Positions 17,651-27,658 of a stretch of DNA of 60,662 bases are shown here, piece after piece. The notes beneath the pieces were generated by a model. The model ran no database searches, was not told the DNA's origin, and saw only the letters and a list, made by a program, of their open reading frames with translations. This DNA comes from an uncultured bacterium (GTDB lineage: Bacteria; Verrucomicrobiota; Kiritimatiellia; CAIVKH01), in contig CAIVKH010000122.1 in the NCBI GenBank assembly GCA_903906425.1, positions 1 through 60,662 of the forward strand. The letters are read 5' to 3'. A program made the translations under genes and the position numbers. Positions within the stretch are counted from its first letter, which is position 1, and each line of letters opens with the position of its first letter.

Positions 17651-18196
17651 ATGTCCGTTGACTGGACTCAAATCGCGACGACGGCGGGGCACTCGGCAGG
17701 GTTCCTCGCCGTTGTTCTTTTGTGCCTCGCCGGTTTGGTTCTTTCCGCGCTGACATTTTCCGGAACGTGGCTCGTCCTCGGCGCGACGATCCTCGCCGGC
17801 TGGCTTCGCGGCCCGAAATTCCCCGGCATCGTGACGATCGTCATTTTCGTTTTGCTCTGCATCACGATTGATGTCGCCGAATGGCTCGCCGGCGCGTGGG
17901 GCGTTCAAAAGCGCGGCGGATCAAAACTCGCCGGCCTCGCCGCGATGCTCGGCGGATTCGCGGGACTGTTCCTCGGAAATCTAATTCCCATCCCGATCAT
18001 CGGCCCGCTCATCGGAATGCTCGCCGGCAGCTTTGGCCTCGCCTATCTCGTCGAGCGCAACCGCCTCAAAAAACACGACCCCGCGCTGCGCATCGCCACC
18101 GGCGCGGTCCTCGCACGCATCGCGATTTTGCTCGTGAAAGTCACCGCCACGCTTGGCATGATCGCCGCCCTTTTCATCGGAATGGCCATCGCGTGA
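17651..18196 (+). CDS. DUF456 family membrane protein
   Basis: 181 residues, almost entirely hydrophobic, with about five transmembrane helices and Gly/Pro-rich turns (NLIPIPIIGPLIGMLAGS), as in the DUF456 family. No catalytic residues are evident. It lies 3 bp after the CsgG/PEGA gene, and its stop overlaps the GTG of the next gene by 4 bp, so this is one transcript with coupled translation. The role is unknown. Confidence 0.75.
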   Translation: MSVDWTQIATTAGHSAGFLAVVLLCLAGLVLSALTFSGTWLVLGATILAGWLRGPKFPGIVTIVIFVLLCITIDVAEWLAGAWGVQKRGGSKLAGLAAMLGGFAGLFLGNLIPIPIIGPLIGMLAGSFGLAYLVERNRLKKHDPALRIATGAVLARIAILLVKVTATLGMIAALFIGMAIA

Positions 18197-20160
18197 AAAT
18201 TTTTATCGCCGAAATATTTTGCGGCATTTCCAATCATTGGAAACTTGCGCGCCGGCTTTCTCCAATCATTGGAACTTTTCTGGCCGCGCCGGTGTTCGCG
18301 CAATATCCGCCGATTTGCGGGACGAACGAAATGGCTCATCTCGGCCGCGCGCTCGCAGCAATGAACATGACGACGAACGATCTGAATTTCGACAAGGACG
18401 TCGGCGAGCCGAAGCAATGCCTGCCGTGGATTCGCGAGGCGCTGAATCATCCGCTGATGCTGCCGCAAGAAGGTGATGATTTGCTTTATGCCGTCACACA
18501 CAGCGATGAATCCATCTGGCATGAGTGCAGAAAGGTGCTCGGAATTTCGCCAATGCCGTTTCATGTGCTGACGGGAAAGGAAGAAATCGATTGGCGCGGA
18601 CTGGATCGGAAACTCGCAGATTCGCTTGATACGTTTGTTCGCGAGTGTCACGTCACAACCCAACTGCTGCCTTCAGCCTTTGAGAAACTGACGAGTCACG
18701 AACGCGGCTTGATGATCGCAACCGCGTTTTCGCAATTGTTGCGAGTAAATCGGGCGGATGTTCGTGCGGCGCTGATCGCCGATGGTGTCAACACATCGGT
18801 CATATCGGGTGTGATGGTCGAGGAAGAGGCGATTGATCCTGAGCCTGCCACAACCAATTTCATCGCGTTGGCAAAGCTCATTAACAATTCCGATTTGTCG
18901 CTGGCTGGCGAGAATTTTGTGCGGGCAGTTAAAGATTTGGCGGCACAGGCACAGACGATTTCAAACTGGCCGACGAACAGCGTCATTTTTGAAACGCAAC
19001 TCGGATCGATCACCATTTTGGGACCGGGCGATCACGTCGTGACGAATCGGGCGCTGCTGGTTTTGGATCGCGGCGGCAACACGACGTATCTTGAAAATCC
19101 CGGCGCGGCGAACGGGCTGCTCGGCCAGCCGCTTTCCGCGATCATTGATCTTGGCGGAAACGATCGCTATTTCGGCGGCGACGGCGTCGGGCCGGGCGGC
19201 GCGCTGTTCGGCCTCTCGGTGATCTACGACGTGGCCGGCGATGACGAATACAAAGTGAAATATCTCGGCGATGGCGGCGCGTTCTTCGGGATCAGTTGGG
19301 TCGAGGACAAAGCCGGTGAGGACCGTCACGACGCGTGGGCGTTCGCGCAGGGCGCAGCAGTCTGCGGAATGGCGGTGTTTCGCGATGGCGGCGGAAATGA
19401 CATCTATAATCTTGGCCTCTGCGGCCAGGGCTTCGCGGGCTTCGAAGGCTTCGGGATGCTGCTCGATGATTCGGGAAACGACCGCTATCTGGCCGGAAAT
19501 CGCGAAGGCGATTGGAACCGGAACAGCGGAAGATTCCTTTCGCTCGCGCAGGGTTTTTCAATCGGCATCCGCGGATTTGCGGGTGGCGGAGTCGGCGCGC
19601 TGATTGATCGCGGCGGAAACGACACCTACGCTGCGGACGTTTACGGGCAGGGCGCTAGCTACTGGTATTCGGCGGGCTTCCTGATCGATTGCGGCGGCAA
19701 CGACAACTACACGGTTTATCAATATGGGCAGGGTTCAGGAATTCATCTGAGCATCGGCCTTCTCGCCGATTTTTCCGGCGATGACCGCTACACCGGTTAC
19801 ATTCTTTCGCAGGGCGCGGGCCACGATTATGGCGTCGGCATGTTGTTCGACCACGCCGGCGATGACACGTATGTCGCCGATCACCATTCGCAGGGCCGCG
19901 CGCTGAACACGTCGCTGGGACTGCTTGTGGATTCCGCCGGCAACGATGGCTATTTCGCCCGCCAGAACAACCGCGCGCAGGGCATCGGCAACAACGGCGA
20001 CAACCGCGAATATGGCAGCCTCGCGCTGCTGCTCGATCTCGGCGGCAACGATCAATATTCCTGCGGCGCGAAAAATGACGGCCGCCTACTGCGTCCGCTT
20101 TTCGGCGTCGTTTATGATTATTCAACGAATGCCCCCTTCGCGAAGGAGGCGACAAAATGA
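18193..20160 (+). CDS. Secreted GGND-repeat beta protein, unknown function
   Basis: 655 residues from the GTG at 18193 (overlaps the DUF456 stop). The N-terminus contains palindrome locus 6 in frame. It encodes a positively charged segment (HWKLARR) then a hydrophobic core (LSPIIGTFLAAPVFA) ending at a credible cleavage site before QYPP. A helical domain (about residues 40-290) is followed by nine or ten degenerate repeats of roughly 30 residues: GxDxY, then GQG, then GxxxLxDxxG. GGND recalls RTX repeats, but the longer period and the Tyr and GQG positions differ, so a distinct beta-solenoid is likely. It overlaps the HEAT-repeat gene by 4 bp. Confidence 0.75.
   Translation: MKIFIAEIFCGISNHWKLARRLSPIIGTFLAAPVFAQYPPICGTNEMAHLGRALAAMNMTTNDLNFDKDVGEPKQCLPWIREALNHPLMLPQEGDDLLYAVTHSDESIWHECRKVLGISPMPFHVLTGKEEIDWRGLDRKLADSLDTFVRECHVTTQLLPSAFEKLTSHERGLMIATAFSQLLRVNRADVRAALIADGVNTSVISGVMVEEEAIDPEPATTNFIALAKLINNSDLSLAGENFVRAVKDLAAQAQTISNWPTNSVIFETQLGSITILGPGDHVVTNRALLVLDRGGNTTYLENPGAANGLLGQPLSAIIDLGGNDRYFGGDGVGPGGALFGLSVIYDVAGDDEYKVKYLGDGGAFFGISWVEDKAGEDRHDAWAFAQGAAVCGMAVFRDGGGNDIYNLGLCGQGFAGFEGFGMLLDDSGNDRYLAGNREGDWNRNSGRFLSLAQGFSIGIRGFAGGGVGALIDRGGNDTYAADVYGQGASYWYSAGFLIDCGGNDNYTVYQYGQGSGIHLSIGLLADFSGDDRYTGYILSQGAGHDYGVGMLFDHAGDDTYVADHHSQGRALNTSLGLLVDSAGNDGYFARQNNRAQGIGNNGDNREYGSLALLLDLGGNDQYSCGAKNDGRLLRPLFGVVYDYSTNAPFAKEATK
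18228..18274. repeat. Paired palindrome locus 6, inside a signal peptide
   Basis: Units at 18228-18242 (TTCCAATCATTGGAA) and 18260-18274 (CTCCAATCATTGGAA), 32 bp apart, lying within codons 12-28 of the gene starting at 18193. The spacer carries TTGCGCG at positions 3-9. The frame stays open. Confidence 0.95.
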
Positions 20161-21020
20161 AGAAGGTTGTCGCCGCCATTTTGTTTGCCGCGGTCTTCGC
20201 TCGCGCCGAAACTTTCGATCCGAAAAAAGCGCCGTTCGAAGTTCTGTTCGAGCAATCGCTGCGCGCCGGCGATTCGCCCGAACATATCGCAATGCTCGGC
20301 GCCGCTTACGACGAACTGATGGCGCGCGGGCCGGAGTCGCTGAGTAATTTGATGGACCGGATTCACATCGAAAATGTGATGATCGGCGTCTATGCGATCA
20401 CCCTGACCAAAGACCGGCCGCTGCCGAAGGAGCAGGCCCTGCCGGTGCTGATGTCATTCGTAAACGCAGAGCGACCGGCGACGCGGAAGATGGCCGCGTT
20501 CCTCGCCGGTTTTTATCGCGCGCCTGAATACGCGGAAAACATTTATCCGCTCCTCGACCACGAAAAGACAAAAGGCGCGGCAATCCGCGCGCTCGGAAAA
20601 TGGCAGGTCACAAACGCCATTCCGCGGATCGATTCGTTTTTGCACGACGCGAAGGAACGCGTCCGCGTCGCCACCGCAAACGCGCTGCGCGATATCGGCG
20701 ACGCGCACGCGATCCCGTCGCTGATCGGCGCGCTGGACGACCCGATGTACACGGTCCGCAACACCGCGGCGCGGGCGCTGGTGTCGCTTGGCAAGGCTTC
20801 GGTCGAGCCGCTTGTCTCGGCGCTCGGCCAGGCCGCGGACGACGCAAAAAAACGACAAATTATCCGCGCGCTCGGCGACCTGAAAGATGAGCGCGCGCTC
20901 GATGCGTTGAAAAAAATGCGCGATGGCGGTGATTATGAAATGCGGCAAGATGTGTCGAATGCGATCGCGCTGATCGGCGGAACCAGCACGAATGTCTGGT
21001 TCGGCGCCGGCGGTGAATGA
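20157..21020 (+). CDS. Secreted HEAT-repeat protein
   Basis: 287 residues. A signal peptide (residues 1-18, ending FARA) is followed by a helical domain and then at least three HEAT/PBS-lyase-type repeats (KTKGAAIRALGK, VRVATANALRDIGD, VRNTAARALVSLGK, KRQIIRALGDLKD), typical of protein-binding solenoids. Its ATG overlaps the stop of the GGND-repeat gene, implying that both are made together; a binding partnership is an inference. The stop lies 2 nt before palindrome locus 7. Confidence 0.8.
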   Translation: MKKVVAAILFAAVFARAETFDPKKAPFEVLFEQSLRAGDSPEHIAMLGAAYDELMARGPESLSNLMDRIHIENVMIGVYAITLTKDRPLPKEQALPVLMSFVNAERPATRKMAAFLAGFYRAPEYAENIYPLLDHEKTKGAAIRALGKWQVTNAIPRIDSFLHDAKERVRVATANALRDIGDAHAIPSLIGALDDPMYTVRNTAARALVSLGKASVEPLVSALGQAADDAKKRQIIRALGDLKDERALDALKKMRDGGDYEMRQDVSNAIALIGGTSTNVWFGAGGE

Positions 21021-21022
21021 GT

Positions 21023-21069
21023 TTCCAATGATTGGAAAATTGCGGCATCGCAATTTCCAATCATTGGAA
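21023..21069. repeat. Paired palindrome locus 7
   Basis: Units at 21023-21037 (TTCCAATGATTGGAA) and 21055-21069 (TTCCAATCATTGGAA), 32 bp apart. The left unit begins 2 nt after a stop codon. The spacer has TTGCGGC at positions 3-9. Confidence 0.95.
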
Positions 21070-21089
21070 GTTGCGGGAGAAAATCCACG

Positions 21090-22091
21090 GTGAAGGCAAA
21101 GAAAAATTTGATTTCGCGGCGCGAGGCGGTGTGCCTCGGCGGCCTGGCCACGGCGGCGATTGCCTTGCGTTCGCGCGCGGAAGATGCCGGCGGCGCCGTC
21201 GTGCTGGAGAACGAGCGGCTGCGCGTGGCGGTTGATCCCGCCAACGGCGCACGGTTGCTGGCGTTCGCGGTGAAGCGCGACGGGCGATGGCTCGATGTCT
21301 CGCCGGACGGGCGCGCGGCGGGTTCGACAACAAAAGCGTGCAGTTGGATGATGATCCCGTATTCGAACCGGATCGAGAACGGGGTATTTCGCTTCGAGGG
21401 AAAGGAATTTCAGTTGAAGAACGGCGCGGCACACGCGATTCACGGTGACGCGCGGAACCATCCGTGGAAAATCGCGGAGCAAAAATCCGCGCTGTTGAAA
21501 TGCTCGCTGCGATCGGCGGATTTTTCGGATTTCAACTGGCCGTGGCCGATTGATATCGGCGCGGAATTTTCGCTCGAGGGAAATGTCTTCGCGCAGCGGC
21601 TGACGATCCGAAACCGCGGTTCGACCACGATGCCGGCCGGCTTCGGATGGCATCCATATTATTTGCGGACGCTGACGCAGCCGGATGAACCGGCGCTGTT
21701 GCAGATGAAATTCGCGGGCGTTTATCCGGACACGAACGGCAACTGCATTCCGTCGGGACCCGCGGCCGCGCCGACGGCGGATTTCGATTTTTCGAAGCCG
21801 TTCGCGATTCCGCACGACAGGAAATATGACCACTGCATGAGCGGCTACGATGGCAAGGGTTCGATCGAGTGGCCGCGTTCGGGCGTGAAGCTGGAATACG
21901 ATTGCTCGCCGAATGTGACGCACCTGGTTTTCTACAATCCGCCCGACAAGCCGTTCTTCGCGGTGGAGCCTGCGGCCAACGCCAACAACGGCGTGAATCT
22001 TCTCGACCGCGGCGATCCGACCAGCGGCGTGATCGCGCTGCCCGCGGGCGATGAGCTGAAGGCAAACTTCTCGATCAAGGTCACGGCGTAA
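21090..22091 (+). CDS. Exported aldose 1-epimerase family protein
   Basis: 333 residues from a GTG start (GGGAG upstream). A twin-arginine motif, SRREA, precedes a hydrophobic stretch, giving a likely Tat signal. The mutarotase fold motifs are visible: SWMMIPYSNRIENG, AHAIHGDARNHPW (catalytic-type His) and GFGWHPYY (second conserved His). It should interconvert the anomers of aldoses outside the cytoplasm. That fits an organism that degrades polysaccharides. It has no close operon partner; nadE begins 115 bp downstream. Confidence 0.88.
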   Translation: MKAKKNLISRREAVCLGGLATAAIALRSRAEDAGGAVVLENERLRVAVDPANGARLLAFAVKRDGRWLDVSPDGRAAGSTTKACSWMMIPYSNRIENGVFRFEGKEFQLKNGAAHAIHGDARNHPWKIAEQKSALLKCSLRSADFSDFNWPWPIDIGAEFSLEGNVFAQRLTIRNRGSTTMPAGFGWHPYYLRTLTQPDEPALLQMKFAGVYPDTNGNCIPSGPAAAPTADFDFSKPFAIPHDRKYDHCMSGYDGKGSIEWPRSGVKLEYDCSPNVTHLVFYNPPDKPFFAVEPAANANNGVNLLDRGDPTSGVIALPAGDELKANFSIKVTA

Positions 22092-22206
22092 GCGGAACCA
22101 CTCGTGGCGGCAGCCAGGATGCAGGCTCCGACATGGTTTGAGTTTCGAAGCCTGGCGCGAAATACCGGTTTGACGGAATTGCAAATCGGCCATACAAAAA
22201 TGTGTG

Positions 22207-23915
22207 ATGAATTCATTTCTGTGTGCGCTCATTCAGGCTGACGTGACGGTGGGCGCACTGTCCACCAACGCCGACAAGATCCTCAAGCTCGCCCGCCATG
22301 CCGCGGAGCAAGGCGCGCAGCTGGTCGTTTTTCCGGAGCTGGCCCTGAGCGGCTATCCGCCGGAGGACCTTGTTCTGAAGCGGCATTTCCTCGACGACGT
22401 CGAGGAGCAACTTCAGCGGCTGGCACGCGAGCTGCCGCAGGATCGCGTCGTGATCGTCGGCTCGCCGCGGTTCGTTGACGGGAATGCGTACAACTGCGCG
22501 GTGGTTTTTTCCGGCGGCGAGATCAAGGCGTGCTATCGAAAAATGCTGCTGCCGAATTACGGCGTCTTCGACGAGAAGCGCGTTTTCGCCGCCGGCACGC
22601 GGCCGCTGGTGATCGATATCGGCGCGCGATTCGGAATCCACATCTGCGAGGATTCATGGCTGCCAGATGAGGCGCCGTGCATGATTTTGTCCGGCGCGGG
22701 CCTCGACGGGCTAATCAATCTTTCGGCATCGCCATATTTCCACGGCAAGCTCGAAAGCCGCGTGAAGGCGCTCGGCGAGGCCGCATCCCGCGTCGGCGCG
22801 CCGCTGCTCTACTGCAACCTCGTCGGCGGCCAGGACGATCTGGTGTTCGACGGGGCCAGCATGATCCTGGCGCCCGCCGGCGTGACGCTCGCGCGCGCGA
22901 AGCAGTTCGTCGAGGAAACGCTGTTCGTCGTGCTGCCCGCCAAGCCGCGGTTCTCGAACGATGACGGCACCTACGACGTCGTGGAAATTCCAATGATTGG
23001 AAATTTCGAACCGCCCAAGTTCCAATCATTGGAAACCAACGTGGTCGAGCCGGTGCTCGGCGATCTGGAGGAAGTCTATTCGGCCCTGAAACTGGGGCTG
23101 CACGATTACGTCGAGAAGAACCGTTTCAAAAAAGTCATCGTCGCGCTCAGCGGCGGAATTGACTCGGCGCTGGTCGCGGCGCTGGCGGTGGACGCGCTGG
23201 GCAAGGATCGCGTGGTTTCGATCACGATGCCGTCGCGGTTCTCTTCGGATGAGACGTTCAACGACGCGCGGGCGCTGGCGAAAAATCTCGGCGTCGAGCT
23301 GCACATCATTCCGATCCGGCGGCTGCACCAGCTTTTCCTCGCGGAGCTGTCGCCGATATTTGCGAGCCATCCGCCGGACGCGGCGGAGGAAAATATCCAG
23401 GCGCGCGTTCGCGGAACGCTGGTGATGGCGCTGTCGAACAAGTTCGGCTGGCTCGTGCTGACGACCGGAAACAAGAGTGAGATGGCCACCGGCTATTGCA
23501 CGCTCTACGGCGACATGGCCGGCGGCTTCGCGCTGATCAAGGACGTGCCGAAGGTGCTCGTTTTCGAGTTGTGCCGCTGGCGAAACAAGCAGGGCAGGAA
23601 ACCAATAATTCCGAAGAGCATCATTGACCGACCGCCAACCGCGGAGCTGCGCGCGAACCAGAAGGATTCCGATTCGCTGCCGCCCTACGAGACGCTCGAT
23701 CCGATTCTGGAGCGATACGTCGAACGCGATCTGGCCGCCGACCAGATCATCGGCGACGGCTTCGATGCCGCGACGGTCAAGCGCGTGATCCGGCTCGTGG
23801 ATGGAAATGAATACAAGCGGCGGCAGGGCGCGCCGGGAATCAAGATCACTCCGAAGGCGTTCGGCCGCGACCGGAGGCTGCCGATTACAAATCACTATGG
23901 CGAACGGGCAAAATC

Positions 23916-23919
<4 letters not shown>
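22207..23919 (+). CDS. nadE: Glutamine-dependent NAD+ synthetase
   Basis: 570 residues. The N-terminal nitrilase-type glutaminase domain has the Glu-Lys-Cys triad in [27 protein letters not shown] and GIHICEDSW. The C-terminal synthetase domain has the ATP-pyrophosphatase loop [11 protein letters not shown] and the substrate region [18 protein letters not shown]. It converts nicotinate adenine dinucleotide, ATP and glutamine to NAD+. Palindrome locus 8 is translated in frame in the linker between domains (about residues 259-277). ATG 22207 is used; a GTG at 22204 is adjacent. No good SD is seen. The stop overlaps the next gene by 4 bp. Confidence 0.95.
22988..23034. repeat. Paired palindrome locus 8, inside nadE
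   Basis: Units at 22988-23002 (TTCCAATGATTGGAA) and 23020-23034 (TTCCAATCATTGGAA), 32 bp apart. They are read as IPMIGN and FQSLE between the glutaminase and synthetase domains. Confidence 0.95.
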
Positions 23920-25481
<1,562 letters not shown>

Positions 25482-25610
25482 TTGTCACAACAAGTAATTA
25501 CGCCAACAACTATGTATGATCATTCGAGGCGTGGCGCTGATGGCAAAATTTCGACAACGCGCGTCGCATGAATTCATAACGGTGTGATCTGCCGTGTGGA
25601 AAAAGGGTCA

Positions 25611-25625
25611 TGGCATGGGTGCTGC
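25611..25625 (+). promoter_or_regulatory. Sigma-54 promoter candidate for the porin gene
   Basis: TGGCATGGGTGCTGC matches the -24/-12 pattern TGGCAC-N5-TTGC, with correct 12-bp spacing between the GG and GC and one change in each box. It lies 60-75 bp before the porin ATG and just after a sigma-54 activator gene, which supports the call. No activator binding site was identified. Confidence 0.55.
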
Positions 25626-25684
25626 TAAGTGTCTGGCACCTGAAAAATCAGGCTATTCACAAAAAGAATGCAGAAGGAGACAAA

Positions 25685-26506
25685 ATGAAGAAGATGACGA
25701 AAGTAATGTGGACCAGCCTTGTGGTTGGTTTGTTTGCGGCGCCTGGCGCGCTGCTGGCTGCGGACGCGGGCCCGGCCCCCTTGGCGGCGTCGATAGACCT
25801 ACCGGTCCTCAGTTCCTACGTGTGGCGCGGCCAGGATCTGACAGATCGGCCGGTCGTGCAGCCGTCGCTGACCCTCACCAAGGGGATCGGCAGCGGGACG
25901 CTCTCGCTGAACTACTGGCAGAACTTCAACCTGACCGATCAGGCGACGGGAAATTCGATGGAATTTTCGGAACATGACATCACGCTGTCATACGCATTCA
26001 CCTGCCCCATCACCGGAGCGGGAATGACTCTCGGCATCGTGAACTACGATTTCCCGAACCAGTCCGTTGCGTCCGGCACAAATGGCAACATCGCGCTGGT
26101 GAAAGACACGCGCGAAGTCTATTGGTCCGCCGGCTACAGCGATTTGTGGCTGCAGCCCGCCGTGTCGGTGTACTACGACTTCAAAGCTGAAAATGGCTTT
26201 TATTATCTGGCCAGCATCGGACACAGCTTTGAAATCCAGAAAGACGTTGCGTCATTCGCGCTCGGCTTCTCGACCGGCCTCGGAAGCAAGGACTACAACA
26301 AGTTCTACTTCGGCTCCGACAAGACCGCCCTCGAAGATGGCAACGTCACCGCAGCGTTGCCCTACGTGATCAACAAGTCGTGGACGATCACGCCGGGCGC
26401 GCAGTACACATGGCTGTGGGACTCGACGATCCGCGACGATGCCGGCGGCCTCTATCGCAGCAAAGACGAGTTTGTCGGCAGCATCAAAGCCACCTACACA
26501 TTCTGA
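25685..26506 (+). CDS. TorF-family putative outer-membrane porin
   Basis: 273 residues from the ATG at 25685 (AGAAGGAGAC directly upstream). A signal peptide is cleaved near LLAA/DAG. The mature chain opens with SSYVWRGQDLTDRPVVQPSL, a pattern of the TIGR02001/TorF barrel family, and consists of alternating amphipathic strands ending in a C-terminal Phe (YTF), the usual outer-membrane signature. Substrate unknown. Its upstream sigma-54 promoter candidate and flanking activator gene suggest regulated expression, perhaps by nitrogen or carbon supply (inference). A strong terminator follows. Confidence 0.8.
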   Translation: MKKMTKVMWTSLVVGLFAAPGALLAADAGPAPLAASIDLPVLSSYVWRGQDLTDRPVVQPSLTLTKGIGSGTLSLNYWQNFNLTDQATGNSMEFSEHDITLSYAFTCPITGAGMTLGIVNYDFPNQSVASGTNGNIALVKDTREVYWSAGYSDLWLQPAVSVYYDFKAENGFYYLASIGHSFEIQKDVASFALGFSTGLGSKDYNKFYFGSDKTALEDGNVTAALPYVINKSWTITPGAQYTWLWDSTIRDDAGGLYRSKDEFVGSIKATYTF

Positions 26507-26542
26507 AGATTTTCGCCGTCCAGGCGAAAACGAAAAACCCAG

Positions 26543-26573
26543 GCCGCCCCGCAAAACGGGGCGGCATTTTCTT
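26543..26573 (+). terminator. Rho-independent terminator after the porin gene
   Basis: GCCGCCCCG (26543-26551) pairs perfectly with CGGGGCGGC (26557-26565) around a CAAAA loop, followed by ATTTTCTTT. Confidence 0.92.
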
Positions 26574-26637
26574 TCCGACCATCTCGGCGTTGCCGCACGG
26601 CCGGAACCACCTCGGTCGAATCGGCGCTGCTGCAAGT

Positions 26638-26684
26638 TTCCAATGATTGGAAATTCCGGGCGCGTAAATTTCCAATCATTGGAA
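26638..26684. repeat. Paired palindrome locus 9
   Basis: Units at 26638-26652 (TTCCAATGATTGGAA) and 26670-26684 (TTCCAATCATTGGAA), 32 bp apart, between convergent genes and downstream of a separate terminator. On the minus strand the spacer has TTACGCG at positions 3-9. Confidence 0.95.
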
Positions 26685-26758
26685 GTTGCGTTGCGAAATT
26701 TTGCGATGCGCCCAGGGTCGGCCGGCACGGCGGAGCGGCAGGGCGGCGGGCGCGACGG

Positions 26759-27658
26759 TCAGTGCGTCAGGAAAATGGCGATGACGGTGGCGACATAGAG
26801 GAGGATCGAGACCAGCAGGGTGCGGTCGGTCAGCAGAATTTGTTCGGGGCGGCCGCCGAGCTCTTTGCGGTAGACCAGGTCGGTGTAGCGGAAGAGGCCG
26901 AAGATGACGAATGGGATGGTGAAGCCGAGTTTCTTGGTGCCGAAGCGTTCGACGGTTTCGGGCCAGAGGGTGTAGAGCGCGTAGGAGAGCATCGTGGAGG
27001 CGCCGACCATCGCGATGAGCTGGTCGAGGACTTTTTCGTTGTAGTTGCGCAGGCTCGGCCGCGTCTCGCCGCCTTCGTCGTTGACGACGACCAGTTCGTG
27101 GCGGCGTTTGCACAGCGCCAGAAACAGCGAAAGCAGAAGCGTGCAGAGCAGCAGCCATTCGGAAATGCGCACGTTGATCGCGACGGCACCGGCGAGCGCC
27201 CGCATGACGAAGCCGGCGGAAATGATGAAAATATCGACGAGCGCGACGCGCTTCAGGCCAAAGGTATAAATGACTTGGACGATGAAATACCCGAGCGTGA
27301 CGTAGAAGAAATTTCGCGTGATGAACCACGCCGCCGTCAGCCCGCCCACCGCGCACACCGCGCACATCACGCGCGCAACCGGCACCGGCAGCTGGCCGGA
27401 GGCAATCGGGCGCAGGCGCTTGACGGGATGCTGCCGGTCCAGTTCCACGTCCATCAAATCATTCAGCAGATACACCGCGCTGGACACGATGCAAAAAATC
27501 GCCATCGCTTCGAGTGCAACCCAGAGATGATCAAGCCCGACGTGGATGTTTTGTTTCAGGTCGCCCAGCGCGAACACGAGCGCCGCCAGCACGATTGCAT
27601 TCTTCGTCCACTGCTTCGGCCGCAGGCCAAGGATCACTGGTTTGAGGGCGAGGCTCAT
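26759..27658 (-). CDS. UbiA-family prenyltransferase, decaprenyl-phosphate phosphoribosyltransferase-like
   Basis: 299 residues, about eight or nine transmembrane helices. The opening RPKQWTKN and the motif NDLMDVELDRQHPVKRLRP (Asp-rich, about residues 66-84) are typical of the UbiA branch annotated as decaprenyl-phosphate phosphoribosyltransferase. In actinobacteria these enzymes make the arabinofuranose donor from PRPP. The true acceptor here may differ. The ATG at 27658 overlaps the stop of the mannosyltransferase gene by 4 bp; the frame is open further upstream only as a shadow of that gene. Confidence 0.8.
   Translation of the reverse strand: MSLALKPVILGLRPKQWTKNAIVLAALVFALGDLKQNIHVGLDHLWVALEAMAIFCIVSSAVYLLNDLMDVELDRQHPVKRLRPIASGQLPVPVARVMCAVCAVGGLTAAWFITRNFFYVTLGYFIVQVIYTFGLKRVALVDIFIISAGFVMRALAGAVAINVRISEWLLLCTLLLSLFLALCKRRHELVVVNDEGGETRPSLRNYNEKVLDQLIAMVGASTMLSYALYTLWPETVERFGTKKLGFTIPFVIFGLFRYTDLVYRKELGGRPEQILLTDRTLLVSILLYVATVIAIFLTH

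Noticed and set aside
19081..20100. RTX calcium-binding repeats in the GGND protein
   Set aside because: RTX repeats are nonapeptides (GGxGxDxUx). Here the period is about 30 residues and the GQG and Tyr positions do not fit, though GGND is shared.
25530..25550. Another sigma-54-like element, TGGCGCTGATGGC
   Set aside because: The GG-to-GC distance is 10 rather than 12 bp, so it does not fit; the element at 25611 does.
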